From the NCBI GenBank assembly GCA_016490735.1, contig JAEMWC010000274.1, forward strand, positions 372,501 to 436,500: a DNA stretch of 64,000 nucleotides, in the 5' to 3' direction. Origin of the DNA: Pachyseris speciosa (Eukaryota; Cnidaria; Anthozoa; Scleractinia; Pachyseridae). A program made the translations under genes and the position numbers. The notes beneath the pieces were generated by a model. It ran no database searches, had not been told where the DNA came from, and worked only from the letters and a program-made list of their open reading frames with translations. Each line of letters opens with the position of its first letter. Position 1 is the first letter of the stretch. Positions 20,029 through 35,521 of the stretch are shown in pieces.

Positions 20029-22450
20029 TCATATTGGCAAAGAACAATTTGTACATGCCGCGCCCCTACACTGACCACATGCAGGGAAACACTCGAGGCC
20101 ATACCTGCGGCAGGCGCATTTTTTGCAGGCACAATCTGAGGAGAAATTACATCTCACCATCAGAAGAAGGCATTTAGGAGTAGCTGGTAAGTTGGTGATT
20201 ACAGGGATTATTTGGTCACCAGTAACTCCCCATCCCCAGTCTTCAATTGACATGCCTTCCTCTTTACCTTGCCACTATTCCACCTGCAGGCACCCCCTTA
20301 AGTTGTGGTAACGCGCTGCTGCCGACGTCAAATTTTGAGGTTGTATCTGGGAGTCCTTGGTTGCAAGTTTCGCACAGTATCTTTTGGTACGGTAACCTAT
20401 CAAGGGTGTCTTCATGCTTTCCACCGTAGAGAGATACTGTCCTGTAGACACAACATCAGCCATGAAAGAATGCAAGTCGAAGACCTTCGCTTGGTTTCTA
20501 AAGTGTGGGGGATTGGTATATTTCTTTAAAGCTGCGGCCTTGCCAATTCCATAAAGGCGAAAGGTGGTGTCACACCCCCAAACCGAACGAATAAATAACA
20601 GGTTGTGACAAACGTCACTACCTAACTGCGTCTCAACGATCTTCAGATTCCATACACGTCTTTTTGAGTTTTTATTTGGCTCCGGCTTGAAATAGAGGCC
20701 CCAGCCATCCAGGCGGGTGAAGAATAACAACAGGACAAGTAAGTCCGTGTCGTCGCCAACAAGTACAGTGTTCGTTTCCTGAGCAGATTCCACGGCTGTC
20801 TTCACAATAAGAACATCAGCGTCCCCTTTTGGCTTGATATGTTGGACAGTTGTTCTGCTGGAGACACCGGTTCAGCATATTTATGAACCGTTGCTTGTTT
20901 CTGGGATTGGAAAGGAAGACCTCCTTTTGGAGCGTGACTTCTATGCTCCCTGTGAAGGTTATAGTCGGGCCAGCTTTCCCTCCCGTTGTCCTTTGTTGCG
21001 TCACGTTTTTTGTAGACATCTCGTCATGTCCATCAAATACAACGATAGCGTTTCCGTATTTCCTGTGCACATAACTGCAGTACAAATTGCAAATTTCCGA
21101 ATCGGTTGTGGACCCTCTAGGTCGGGGTATTCTGTGTAGTAGAGCTCCGCAATCCACTACATACTGCACATTGCCTTCTGGCCCTGAAATAGAATCCTAT
21201 GACAGTTTTGCCCACTGGTTTATGCGGCTGTTGGAGCGTCAGAGGAGTATCAAACAGTGCTGCTGGGTAACTGCCGCGTTTATACCGGAACAACCCCTCT
21301 TTTTTTACAATTCAATACAATACTTTATTGGCAACTCCCCATGGGGGCTTTTCAGTGACAATAGCAATTCAATTCAATTCAATTTTTATTGAAACTCACA
21401 CCAAGACAATGTATAATAATAGGACAAATAATAAAGGATAAATAATAAAAAGATGTAAATTCGCGTTTTCCTTCAATAAACCTGAAGAAGGCTGGTGTTG
21501 GCCAGCCAATATATCGTATTTACGCCTTTACACGTTGTTTGACCAGCCCTTGCAGTGTTTTCCTACAATAAAAAGATAATTAAATAAGTAATTAATTAGA
21601 TAGATGAGATAACAGAATAGCTTATCGTAAGAAGTCTTTTAAAAGATACTTTCTTAAGTTGCGCTTAAAATTGTTTAGTCATTGGCTAAAATTGATGATT
21701 TTGGCTGGCAAATTGTTCCATACATTAACAATTCTATAAGAAAGGGATCGCTGCCCTGTTTTAGTTTTAAATAATGGAATATTCAATTGTCGCGAGCGTC
21801 TAGTCACCCGCCCGCTTATATTACCTCTAGAAATGAATTTGTTACCCAGATACTCTGGGGCAGATACTCTTGTTACCCAGATACTCTGGGGCCATGCCCG
21901 TCATACATAGTATAGGTTCGGACCTATTAGCTGCAATAACAAACCCCTGAAACAGGAGCTGTGGATCTACCTGTACGGTATGGCTTTCAATCCTGACCGA
22001 GAACGTCAAGGCCAATGTGAAAGGCTGCTCATTGCGCTTAAATGTGTACTGTGCTACTGACTTTCCGTCCATTGAGGACAAAATATTCTCTCCTGTGGCT
22101 TTAGAGCAGTTTACGTTGACACCGTTGTCAGCTACCATTCACACCAGTCATGATGTTGGAATCCGCGGGGTCAGGGGAGAAAGGATTCCTGCTAGCCAAA
22201 GTTGTGAGAACAGCTAATGAGCCCTTTACCTCGCGTTCCTGCCTGGCGCTCGTCATTTCTTTATTCTGCTCACCTGAGTTGTATTGTACGCCCGTCAGTC
22301 CCTGCATCAATCGGTTTGTTTCAGCGCAGGCTGGTATTTATAAGCGCCAAACGAGTCTCTGCTGCTCAGTCAAACCCCTACCTCTTGTTAAGCCTCCGCT
22401 TGTCTTGAGGCTTCTCATCAGCGCTTCTTCAATGACAAGATCCGTTTGAT
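20029..22450 (-). pseudogene. Transposon-borne FEN-like nuclease with C-terminal CXC domain, broken
   Basis: Minus-strand pieces in order: 22128-22310 and 21842-22138 (N-terminal; MQGLTGVQYNSGEQ, SVAQYTFKRNEQ, VDPQLLFQGFVIAANRSE), 21170-21300 (YPAALFDTPLTLQQPHKP), 20816-21169 (LLHRIPRPRGST, AIVVFDGHDE), 20275-20805 (VLVGDDTDLLVLL, GCDTTFRLYGIGK) and 20029-20253 (CNFSSDCACKKCACRR then CFPACGQCRGAACTNC). The acidic motifs and the G-C-D...GIG pattern resemble FEN1/XPG-type nucleases; the Cys array resembles a Tesmin/TSO1 CXC domain. A one-base frameshift near 20825 separates GDADVLIV from the upstream frame, and a LINE interrupts 21305-21850. I recall this architecture as a multicopy metazoan transposon protein, but cannot name its family. 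Confidence 0.72.
21305..21850 (-). mobile_element. Reverse LINE 3' fragments inserted in the nuclease gene
   Basis: Two LINE tails on the minus strand: AATACAATACTTTATTGG at about 21309-21330 and AATTCAATTCAATTTTTATT near 21367-21390. Upstream of the second, the minus strand encodes an RT C-terminus (NKFISRGNISGRVTRR, TGQRSLSYRIVNVWNNLP). A foreign insert with CTGAAGAAGGCTGGTG lies within it near 21482-21565. The nuclease frame resumes on both sides, proving insertion into that gene. Confidence 0.72.
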
Positions 22451-23041
22451 AATCCTGCCCACTGGCGATTACTTCCCCTTACAACATGAAGATCCTGCAA
22501 CAAATTTACGGTACGACATCAAGATTGTCACTAGGCAGGTCGCATATTGATTGAAGGTACAAGCACGTGCACTTAACATAGAGGTTGTGACCTGAAGCAG
22601 AAAGGTAAAAAGATTAAAGATTGAGCCCGTATCTCAATTACAGAGTACTTAAATCAATTTTGTTTACTCACCTCGAAAGAAGACTGAAGATTTAACGTTT
22701 CAAGTCATTTTATTTACGTCACATAAATATCACACAGACAGCTAGCGCAAATTCGCATGTAGGCGCCAGCTTCTTTCAAGACCAGTACTCGCGAACTATG
22801 AAACCCTGTGGTTTCCTTCCAAGCAATATTTAGCTTCATCGATTCAGCATTTTTAATTTCTAGCATGTACAAGTAACAAATTCCAAAAAGTTAGAATTTA
22901 TAGATTTGCAGCGATGTAAAACTTCCACAAACCGAAACGCACAATAAAAGTTTTTCAGTGGCGGTCGTGGCTGAAGTTTTTTTTCCTTTTTAGCGGAATA
23001 AAGCCGTTATTTCGCCACCAAATCCATTTTTACTTAATTAG
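22451..23041. other. No recognisable gene
   Basis: Intron-like sequence with no supported features. Confidence 0.5.
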
Positions 23042-23478
23042 AAATGTTTTTAAATACGTATTTGAAATTTATTCAAGTGTAGATAAGTAATGTCCGCCCA
23101 TTGTAAGAAAAGGTTTTGTCAGCCTCGTTGCTATGCCACCGTAAAAATTAGCTTTCTAGCTTGTCAAAAAACCTCGTTTTTCAGCAACTTCCCGTAGTGG
23201 GATTTCTTGAGACTTTTGATGTGTTACTAAGGACGTACTTCTGAGTCTAAAACCGTGAAAATGTTTTTAAATACGTATTTGAAATTTATTCAAGTGTAGA
23301 TAAGTAATGTCCGCCCATTGTAAGAAAAGGTTTTGTCAGCCTCGTTGCTATGCCACCGTAAAAATTAGCTTTCTAGCTTGTCAAAAAACCTCGTTTTTCA
23401 GCAACTTCCCGTAGTGGGATTTCTTGAGACTTTTGATGTGTTACTAAGGACATACTTCTGAGTCTAAAACCGTGAAAA
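23042..23478. repeat. Near-perfect tandem duplication, period 217 bp
   Basis: The unit starting AATGTTTTTAAATACGTATT at 23043 repeats from 23260 with essentially one visible difference (GGACGTACTT versus GGACATACTT). The near identity implies a recent event or an assembly artefact. Noncoding. Confidence 0.95.
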
Positions 23479-24320
23479 TATCTTCTGTTGCAATTAGTTG
23501 CAGGTTGACAGCTGTTTTCTCGTAAAATGACGCTTTCGGCGCCGTTGAAGAGTGCACTGATACTTTTGTAGCTGAAACGTGACCTAAAAGATTCACAATG
23601 GGGAAATCATAATCCCTAAAGTTTTCGGAAAGGTAGTATTTGCTGTTTTAGGCAGTTAAAAAGATCAGCTAGCATTTTTAAAAGGAAAATAATGCCTTTG
23701 TAGGTTTGTGGACAGTTAATTTCATCGAACATTTTTTCAGAGAAAGATTTTGTTCCCTAACAGTTTTGGTCAATCAAAATTCCAGCGAAGGAATATGTTG
23801 ACGTTGAACCCGTCTTCAGAACAAAAAGTTAGGCATTGGTCAACGACATTTTATTTGCACATTTTATTAATTATTATTTACCTGGTCGTTAATTTCTGGC
23901 GAGATTTGAAAAATTCGTTAACGTTCCAAGTCCAACTTGAAATTTTATTGAAAAGTTTAGTTTTTAAGGTATGCTTCAAATTGTAAGGAAAAACGAGAGG
24001 GTTATCGTGGAATATATCACCAGAGGTCAATAAAAAATTTATTAAGGTCATGTATCGTACGGGCCACTGTTCAATATCCTTTACAAACAAACGGTGTTTT
24101 TTGGTTACACTTTCTATTCTCTTTTGTTTTTATTGTACATGCTAATCAATTGACGCGGTCGGTTATGAGAGTAGCTTACTGCTTAGGTCCTCAAATGGCC
24201 AACATGAAAACGAGGTTGGCAGAAGAAATCCTCCAAAGATAACCCTTTGAAGGGATTTTGTTAACAAAAGGTGCAGATATTTTGGAATTCAAAAGTTGCT
24301 TTAATTTGATGTTGTTCTTT
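23479..24320. other. No supported gene
   Basis: AT-rich intron. GTTGCAATTAGTTGCAGGT near 23488 is an inverted copy of a segment at 19470-19500. The short frames at 23750-24090 carry no recognisable motif. Confidence 0.5.
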
Positions 24321-24321
24321 A

Positions 24322-24710
24322 GGTCACGTGACCGTTCCTTCCAAATATGGCTTGGCTGCTGTTGGGTTACCTGTGCTTTGATCTCTCTTATGTGCGTCTT
24401 GCATTTTTAGATGTTAAAACTTTAATTTTAAAACTATTTTCAAGCTATAAAGGGGCTCGATTCTTTTCCATGCAAAGGGCATTTTGTTGGCCATTTTAGG
24501 ACCTACGCAGTATTCCGTTTCGGTCGTGAATTTGACTAGGCTTCAAGTCGGTTGAAAAATTAAAGGAATAGTGCTTTCACTTCAGAGAAACAAAAACAAC
24601 TGACTTCCCAGTTTCACCTCTCAAAACTCATAAATGCACTAACCGAAGCTTGAAGTAAAGGTACCTCCATTTTAGTGTCTCGCCATATTTGGGAAAAATG
24701 GTCACGTGAC
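24322..24710. mobile_element. MITE-like element with CACGTG-bearing inverted ends
   Basis: GGTCACGTGACCGTTCCTTC followed by CAAATATGG at the left is mirrored by CCATATTTGGG then GGTCACGTGAC at the right. The length is about 390 bp with no coding capacity. A segment inside (GGCCATTTTAGGACCTACGCAGTA, near 24489) recurs outside as GGTCATTTTGGGACCTGCGC near 24838. Superfamily unknown. Confidence 0.55.
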
Positions 24711-26130
24711 TAAAATGAAAGTATTGGCGCTAAGCAAATAACCTCTTTCATGATATCTAGACATTTTGTTGACAAAATAATATAAAAATAGAATAGGTAT
24801 TTTAGGGGATTTTTAGCGCTAGTCTCGTTTCCAAGTTGGTCATTTTGGGACCTGCGCAGTACTCTGTTCCATTGGCGAATTTGGCTTGGCACCATATCCA
24901 GTAATGTCAGTCTTGGGATGGTTTCTAATCTGGCAAAGTTTCATGCTTTTATCATAAAAGTGAACAACTCGCTATTTTTTTGGTGGATAACAGGCGGACA
25001 AAAATATGAAACAAAAGGATATATATGACTACGGAATGAGAACCTTCGCTAGCACCCTCTATCTGATCACCTTATACTGCCAACAGACCGTGCACTACAA
25101 ATATTTTCTCCTCAATAAACATATCGCCTTATAATTGAAACAGCTTTGTTTGACTGAACCTTGGCTGGAAAGCTTATCTACGTCCTTTCCTTAAGCCTTG
25201 AAATGAATAAGCTTGGGTACGAAATCAATATCTAAGGAAGCATGTTGAAGTGCCATAAAAACTTAAGCTTACCGTAAAACTCTTGTATCCCGTGTGTAGA
25301 CACCGGATAATAAATCGCTTATCTACATAAAATCCTCAGGGGATACTTTCGATTAAGAACAGATTAATATATTATCGTTAGCCAAGCCTAAAAGCGGAGT
25401 ACCACGATTATTAATTTTTACTGGCAGCAAGCGAGCAACTTCGGATGGCTTTTCCTGGGCCAATTTTGTGTCCAAAAAAAAAATTAACAGCAAGAGGGAA
25501 AACGAAGAGTTTTAAATTACAATTTTACTATTCGATAGCAAAACGTTTGAAAAAAAATTAAAAAACACTCACAAACAAAGTTCGTGTGTTACTTCGAAGA
25601 TGCTTGGAGAAGGTGGATAAATCAGACAAGTAAGAAACATATCTCGTAGTAAAGGAAAGTCGCTAAACAATTTTGGCATAAATGTCCGTAGAAAATATAA
25701 AAAAGGAGTACTAACATAAAAGTTTAGAGCAGCCTACAGGAATTGACCGCGGTTCACAAACCACAAAATAAGAAAACATTTCAGTACAAAAAATAAACAG
25801 GAAGATACATATATTTCTTCAAGGAGTCCTGGAGGTGGAGAAATTAGGCAAGTAACTAACATATCTTTTAGTAAGCTGGAAAAATTACTTAGCAATCTTG
25901 GCATGAATGTCCGTAGAAAAGGGGAAAAGTACCACAGACCTGAGAGTTAAGAGCACTCCGCGGAACTGCAATTGACGGCGGGCCAAAAGACACAAAACAA
26001 ATAAAAATCGCAAGAAAAGAAAATACGGATATGGTAGCCCATCTGTTCTAGAAAATTTGCTTTCGGTTGCCGTAATACGTGCCTACGTCCGTACGTACGT
26101 ACGCTGATTCATGTATGCGCTGTGAAATGT
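24711..26130. other. No recognisable gene
   Basis: AT-rich intron. Similar phrases (TTAGGCAAGTAA, AACATATCTT and TGGCATNAATGTCCGTAGAAAA) occur near 25620-25690 and 25840-25920, suggesting an old duplication of about 225 bp. A short ACGT run lies at 26083-26104. Confidence 0.5.
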
Positions 26131-26132
26131 CC

Positions 26133-26175
<43 letters not shown>

Positions 26176-26177
26176 GT
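26133..26177 (+). repeat. (TAA)n microsatellite
   Basis: About 14 TAA/ATA units. Confidence 0.95.
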
Positions 26178-30505
<4,328 letters not shown>

Positions 30506-31226
30506 GCAGGTCTCTGAGAAAGTGAAGCAAAGTTGGAAATAAAATTTTTTAACCCCCCTTCATTTTTTGTGTGGAGGTAGGATGCCTGGGGGCATGAACG
30601 GAAATGGCCATAAAAGGGTTACCTGATGTATCGTTGTCACGGTAACCACAATTGATCATACCTGCCTCCAACCCATGTTTTGAGCAAAAATTTTACTCTG
30701 AAATGGCCGACAAATATGAGTCTATTTCTAGAGTGAATAGGAGCCAATTCAAACAACATTCCACCAGGAGGTAGGGCTATTCCTCTACTTTCAAGCAAAT
30801 GCTATTATAGTATTTTGACTTCTACAAACAGCTAGAAATTAGTGGCTTTACTATGTTGCCTGTCAGCCATTTTTACAAACATCAAAAACAAGCTCGATCA
30901 ATTTCGCAATTTCTCCAAAAGTACTCTCTTCCAAGACATCACATTCGCAGCAGAGCTAAACAGGTATTAGAGTTTCTAAATAGCAGAAAATGTATTTGGG
31001 GAAAATTATATTTTGGCCATGGCCGATAAACGCATTTGATGGAAATTTGGAAACACCTCAAATTTGGCCATTTTCAGACTGGATTGGTTTGCTCTGAAAT
31101 GGATAAGAGTAAGCATTTAAGCTATAAACATGTTTTCTATCATCTTGTCTGTGAAATAAACGTGATGTGTGATGTTTTAGATGATTAAAATTGATTGAAA
31201 CGAAGTTTGCAGAGAGCCTACCTTGT
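30506..31226 (+). repeat. Left terminal inverted repeat arm
   Basis: Matches the reverse complement of 33840-34559 with moderate substitution and small indels. It is AT-rich and noncoding. Confidence 0.88.
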
Positions 31227-32090
31227 CCGTTTTGGGAACTTTTAGTGAGACGGCTTCGTATTTGCTTGCTCAATTTTCTTCTCCAATTCGAGCACAAATT
31301 CTGATAGTCAGGTTAAAAATTATAGCCTCTTCCATCTAAAATAGACTTAGGGATGTTTTGGGCCACACTGTGATGCTCACCTATTTACAAGCATCTAGCT
31401 TCTTGTAGAGTACAGTTGACAAGGTTGAAACACTGTCACATGATGTTGTGGTTTCTGCTTTAAGAAAGTCGATCCAAGGAGTTACACGAATGCTTCGCCA
31501 TGCTTAGTAAACGTAGGCCTCTAGATAAGGAATAGAGTATTTGACTTAAGCCGGCGGGTACATACTTTGCGTTCGTTTAGAAGCGAAGAAGTTGTTCTCG
31601 GAACAACATGTGTGACAAAAGATCGGAAATGACAAGGCGCAGACTGCTGACCGGATGTTTCATTATTTGTTTATTGGTACAATTTCTCTGTTTCTTCTTG
31701 CTTTGTTGTTTTCTTAATAACTTGCCAGATATAATATAAATGGTTTAAGAGCATATACGTCCACAATACATGACTAATTGGGAAAGGAATAATTCGGCGA
31801 AGTTACACTGGAAGGCGAGGAGCTTGATCCTTTCAATTTTTGCTCTTGGCAGAGGGCAGAAGTATATTTTCCTGACCGGAAGTATATTTTCAATGCCAAA
31901 TTAAAAATGCCGTGAGCACTGAAGCTGGTTTGCATATAGTAGAAGTCACAAGAAAATACACTGACGGCAAATGAATGGAAAGCTGTTCGTTTACAAATTT
32001 CATGGGGTACGGGGATTGCACAGGAAGCGATATAACGTTATAATGCGACAGAGAAATTAGCAGGCATGTAAAAACACATGGACTAGGTAA

Positions 32091-32448
32091 AAAGCGCGAG
32101 ATCAAGTGCGGTTCGCAGATCTAAAGCAAAATCTTAGGGAGGGGACCGGAAAGAAAATCAGCGATGAGGATGTATTCAGGCAGGTGAAACGAGCTCGTGG
32201 CCAGGATGGCAAACGATTATTTGCCTATGACGATTTCTTAACGTCACAACAGATCTCTATATACCTCTCTCCCATCGGCGCCAGTCAGAAGAGTGTCCAA
32301 GATGCAGTTAAGCCAGCTACGGAGGAACGGAGAGAAAATGCTACACTAGCAGCAGTACCAGACGAGTTAGTTGAGAGCTACAGCTACACATACAAGAGGC
32401 CCTTAAACATCAATGGAAATTTGGGTAGAGATCTGCTGGCTATGTGCT
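32091..32448 (+). CDS. Unrecognised open exon-like frame inside the TIR element
   Basis: An open frame of about 120 codons with charged, protein-like composition (RFADLKQNLREGTGKKISDE, then VFRQVKRARGQDGKRLF). It contains a GTAAGG donor-like site at 32449 just before its stop, so it may be an exon ending there. No family was recognised. Base composition is less AT-rich than the surrounding arms. It may be a transposon accessory gene or captured host sequence. Confidence 0.4.
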
Positions 32449-32853
32449 GTAAGGCATTATTAGACCCATTTTAAAATCACTGCAAATGTATTCAGTCTGA
32501 TTGGCTCTCGAGAATGGAATTTTTTCGCGAATCGCATTATTTTTTGTTCTAAATCGCATCCTTTTTGTAGCAGATCAAAATGATAACCTCGGTTTCCTGA
32601 TTTGAATAAACAAATAATAATATTGACAAAAAAGTATGATTTCAAAATGGGTGTAAAAAAATGGTAATTGAACTTTGTGTCATGCAATTTTGGTCTAATC
32701 GTACTTATGATTTCAATCACGTGTAGTCTACGAATTTGCACTCCACTCAGTTCAATTTCCATTATAAATCTGTTCATTGTTATAATCTATTCAAGAATAG
32801 AGACCTTTAATTATTCGTAACCATTATTCTATTATTTTTCATTTCACATACAG

Positions 32854-33010
32854 AAAGTATTTTTCTATAACTGACATCATAGAATTCGATGTTTTAGGAA
32901 ATGTTGTTGGTACAGGCACATGTAGGTCATGTAGAGCTCGCACGACAAACGTTCACACTGTGTTCAAGGCTACTGGTCCAGAAAGACACCCTGTTGAGGA
33001 CGCTAAATAG
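32854..33010 (+). CDS. Possible terminal exon with C-x2-C motif
   Basis: After an acceptor-like TTTCACATACAG, a frame runs to a TAG at 33008. It encodes KYFSITDIIEFDVLGN and then GTCRSCRART followed by FKATGPERHPVEDAK. The paired Cys and the sharp end of the open frame suggest coding, but the family is unknown. It does not join in frame to the GTAAGG donor at 32449, so an additional exon or another donor would be needed. Confidence 0.3.
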
Positions 33011-33601
33011 CGAAATTGCATACCCTGTTTAATAAGGATCAAGACCCTGAAAACCATATCATATCTGACGGTACATACCCGTTTAGGATAAATAAGGGAG
33101 TCCCCTTCCGCGGGCCAAACTTTCAGCACTTTGAATTTGAAGTGTTGGTTGCCCAGATACTGACACTGAGATTTGACATTATCTACACAAAGGATCTTAA
33201 AATAAGTTAAAACAGGGCCTTTTAAATCCAACAACGATTCAAGTCGCAAAAACTCCGAGTCAGATTACTATTTAACTGCCCGATCCAATCTCGTAAAATC
33301 ATTGGTCATAATATCATAACCAAAAGTTAAAAATTCTTATGTTAAAATATGGCTATTCCTCATGAGTGTAACACGTAGTCTGTGTCGGACGTCCGGTCAG
33401 CAGTCTCCCCTTCCATTTCCGGTCTACACGTCTTCCCGAAACTTCCCGACAACAACTTCATGGCGACTGAAGACAGTATATGGCTCAATTATAGCCGAAT
33501 GCTTTATTATTCGTCTTTACAAGCGTGTATTCCCCTGTCTAGTGCATAAAATCGTGATTCAGGTAATTTCCTCAATAAACCCCAATGGATGGATTTTACA
33601 G

Positions 33602-33843
33602 CATCAAAGGCAGAAACCACAAATATCACGAACGTGTTTATGAAGTACATGCGGATCGAATCCACCATCATCCGTGGCTTAAAACAGCTGAAATATTCCT
33701 ACTGAGTCGATGTTCAATGGGAGAAACTGGGAAGGAAATTGATCTTACTTTTCGAGCCTGTACTAGATTTGGTAGAGTGAGACGAGCGAAAAGAGAAATG
33801 GACGCGATAATAGAATCCTCCATAAATTACCAAAATTTACAAG
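33602..33843 (+). CDS. Possible exon abutting the right TIR arm
   Basis: Bounded by an acceptor-like TTTTACAG and a donor-like GTAGGC that falls exactly at the inner edge of the right arm. It encodes a basic, His-rich stretch (HKYHERVYEVHADRIHHHPW, RACTRFGRVRRAKREMD). No family recognised. The mirrored position in the left arm carries the same donor-like sequence on the minus strand after a short open run (31227-31297). Confidence 0.35.
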
Positions 33844-34559
33844 GTAGGCTTTCTGTCAAACTTCGTTTTCAATAATCGTAATGATCTAAAGCATCATACA
33901 TCAAGTTCAGCCTACATTTAAGATGATAGAAAATGTGTTTAGAGCTTAAACGCCCACCCTAATCATTTTTAGAGCAAACCAATGCAGTCTGAAAATGGCC
34001 AAATTTGGCATTTATTCAAATTTGCACCAAATGTGTTTATCGGCCATGGCCAAAATATAATTTTCCCCAAATAGATTTTCTGATATTTAGAAACTCTAAT
34101 ATCTGATTAAGCTTCGCTACGAATGTGGTCTCTGGGAAGAGAGTACTTTTGGAGAAATTGCGAAATTGATCGAGCTTGTTTTTGATGTTTGTAAAAATGG
34201 CTGACAGGCAACATAGTAAAGCCACTAATTTCTAGTTGTTTGTATAAGTCAAAATACTATAACAGCATTTGTTTGAAAGTAGAGAAATAGCCCTACCTCC
34301 TGGTGGAATGTTGTTTGAATTGGCTCATATTCACTCTAGAAATAGACTCATTTGTCGGCCATTTCAAAGTAAAATTTTTGCTCAAAACATGGGTTGGAGG
34401 CAGGTATGATCAATTGTGGTTACCATGACAACGATACATCTGCTAACCCTTATTTGGGCAGTTTTGTTCGTCCTCCTAGGCAACCTAACTCCACACAAAA
34501 AATGAAGGGGGGTTAAAATTTTGCATTTCCAACTTTGCTTCACTTTCTCAGAGACCTGC
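33840..34559 (-). repeat. Right terminal inverted repeat arm
   Basis: Inverted partner of 30506-31226. The short minus-strand frame at 34037-34225 is a by-product. Confidence 0.88.
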
Positions 34560-35210
34560 ACTTCGGAAGGTGAATTTCCAAGTCATAAGATTGAAGAGCA
34601 AAATGTTTTTCTTAGGTAAGGCTTAAAACTTGGATCCATTTGCGTGGCGCTCGGATTGTGTGGTTGAAAAACAAAATGATTCAACGCTTCAAGGGCTTTC
34701 ACTTTATCGCGGCATCTTGCAGCTCACCAAGAAATGTCACTTAACGGTTAACCGGCATTAATGGGGGGAACGAGTAGCTCAAACTTAGTGGAAGATGTTC
34801 TTCCTTTGGACAAACCGCTTGTTACCATTGGATATTCGTGTTTTTACTAAAGTGGATACGTATTTTCAAGAACCTGTTCATCACAGGTGAATTAAATAAA
34901 TTGAAGCTTAACATTTTTTTTGGTTTAATCGTTGTTACTTTTCTTGGATCAGGAATGAAACTTGTATTTTTCTTTCGACTGAACCTAAATAACCATCATC
35001 TCTACTCGACGCAAAAAAGTAGTAGAGTTGGTTATTTGTTTTGCTGTTTTGCTTGCAAGCGATCGTGAACGAGTGTTTTGAGACTTTTTACTCCGCTTGG
35101 CTGACCTGTTTTTCGACGTCTGTGCCTCAACAGCGTTAAGAAACTTTTGCCCTTATCTTATTAACACGTAATCGCAATGGGTCCTCGTAAAAAAGATTAA
35201 AGCTCCGACT
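34560..35210. other. No recognisable gene
   Basis: Intron-like, no supported feature. Confidence 0.5.
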
Positions 35211-35521
35211 AAACGATCAAACATTTTCATCCAACATCATTTTTGTCAAACATAACGCACAATGTTTAACCAAGCACTAGACAGAGTGAGTCCATAGAAC
35301 GATTTTTTTGCACATTATCGCTGAAATTTCGACGTTATTTGGTTCATTTGGTTGGACGCTTTGCTGGTGGGGGTGGCATTTGTTTGTAACGTGAAATGTT
35401 GTATGAAAATATTTGATCTAGATCAAACATGGAAAGTCATTGAAATGCAATGTTGAGAGATGTGGCTAAATGGTCAAACCTGCTCGTCCAACACGATGTT
35501 GGATGAAATGTTTGATCGTTT
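35211..35521. mobile_element. 311-bp MITE-like element
   Basis: The ends AAACGATCAAACATTTTCAT and CCAACAT at the left are mirrored by ATGTTGGATGAAATGTTTGA and TCGTTT at the right, giving TIRs of about 28 bases. No coding capacity. GATCTAGATC-like palindromic sequence occurs in the middle. Confidence 0.7.

Larger units (their letters stand above)
30506..34559. mobile_element. 4-kb element with ~720-bp terminal inverted repeats
   Basis: The left arm 30506-31226 and right arm 33840-34559 are inverted copies over their whole length. The outer ends are GCAGGTCTCTGAGAAAGTGA and its complement. Inside, shared blocks include AACATTCCACCAGGAGGTAGG and GGCCATGGCCGATAAAC. The inner ends of both arms share the same ACAAGGTAGGCT. 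The 2.6-kb centre has several open frames but no transposase I recognise. The flanks ACTTCAAGA (left) and ACTTCGGAA (right) could be a diverged target duplication. Best read as a DNA transposon of undetermined superfamily, possibly one that has captured sequence. Confidence 0.8.
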
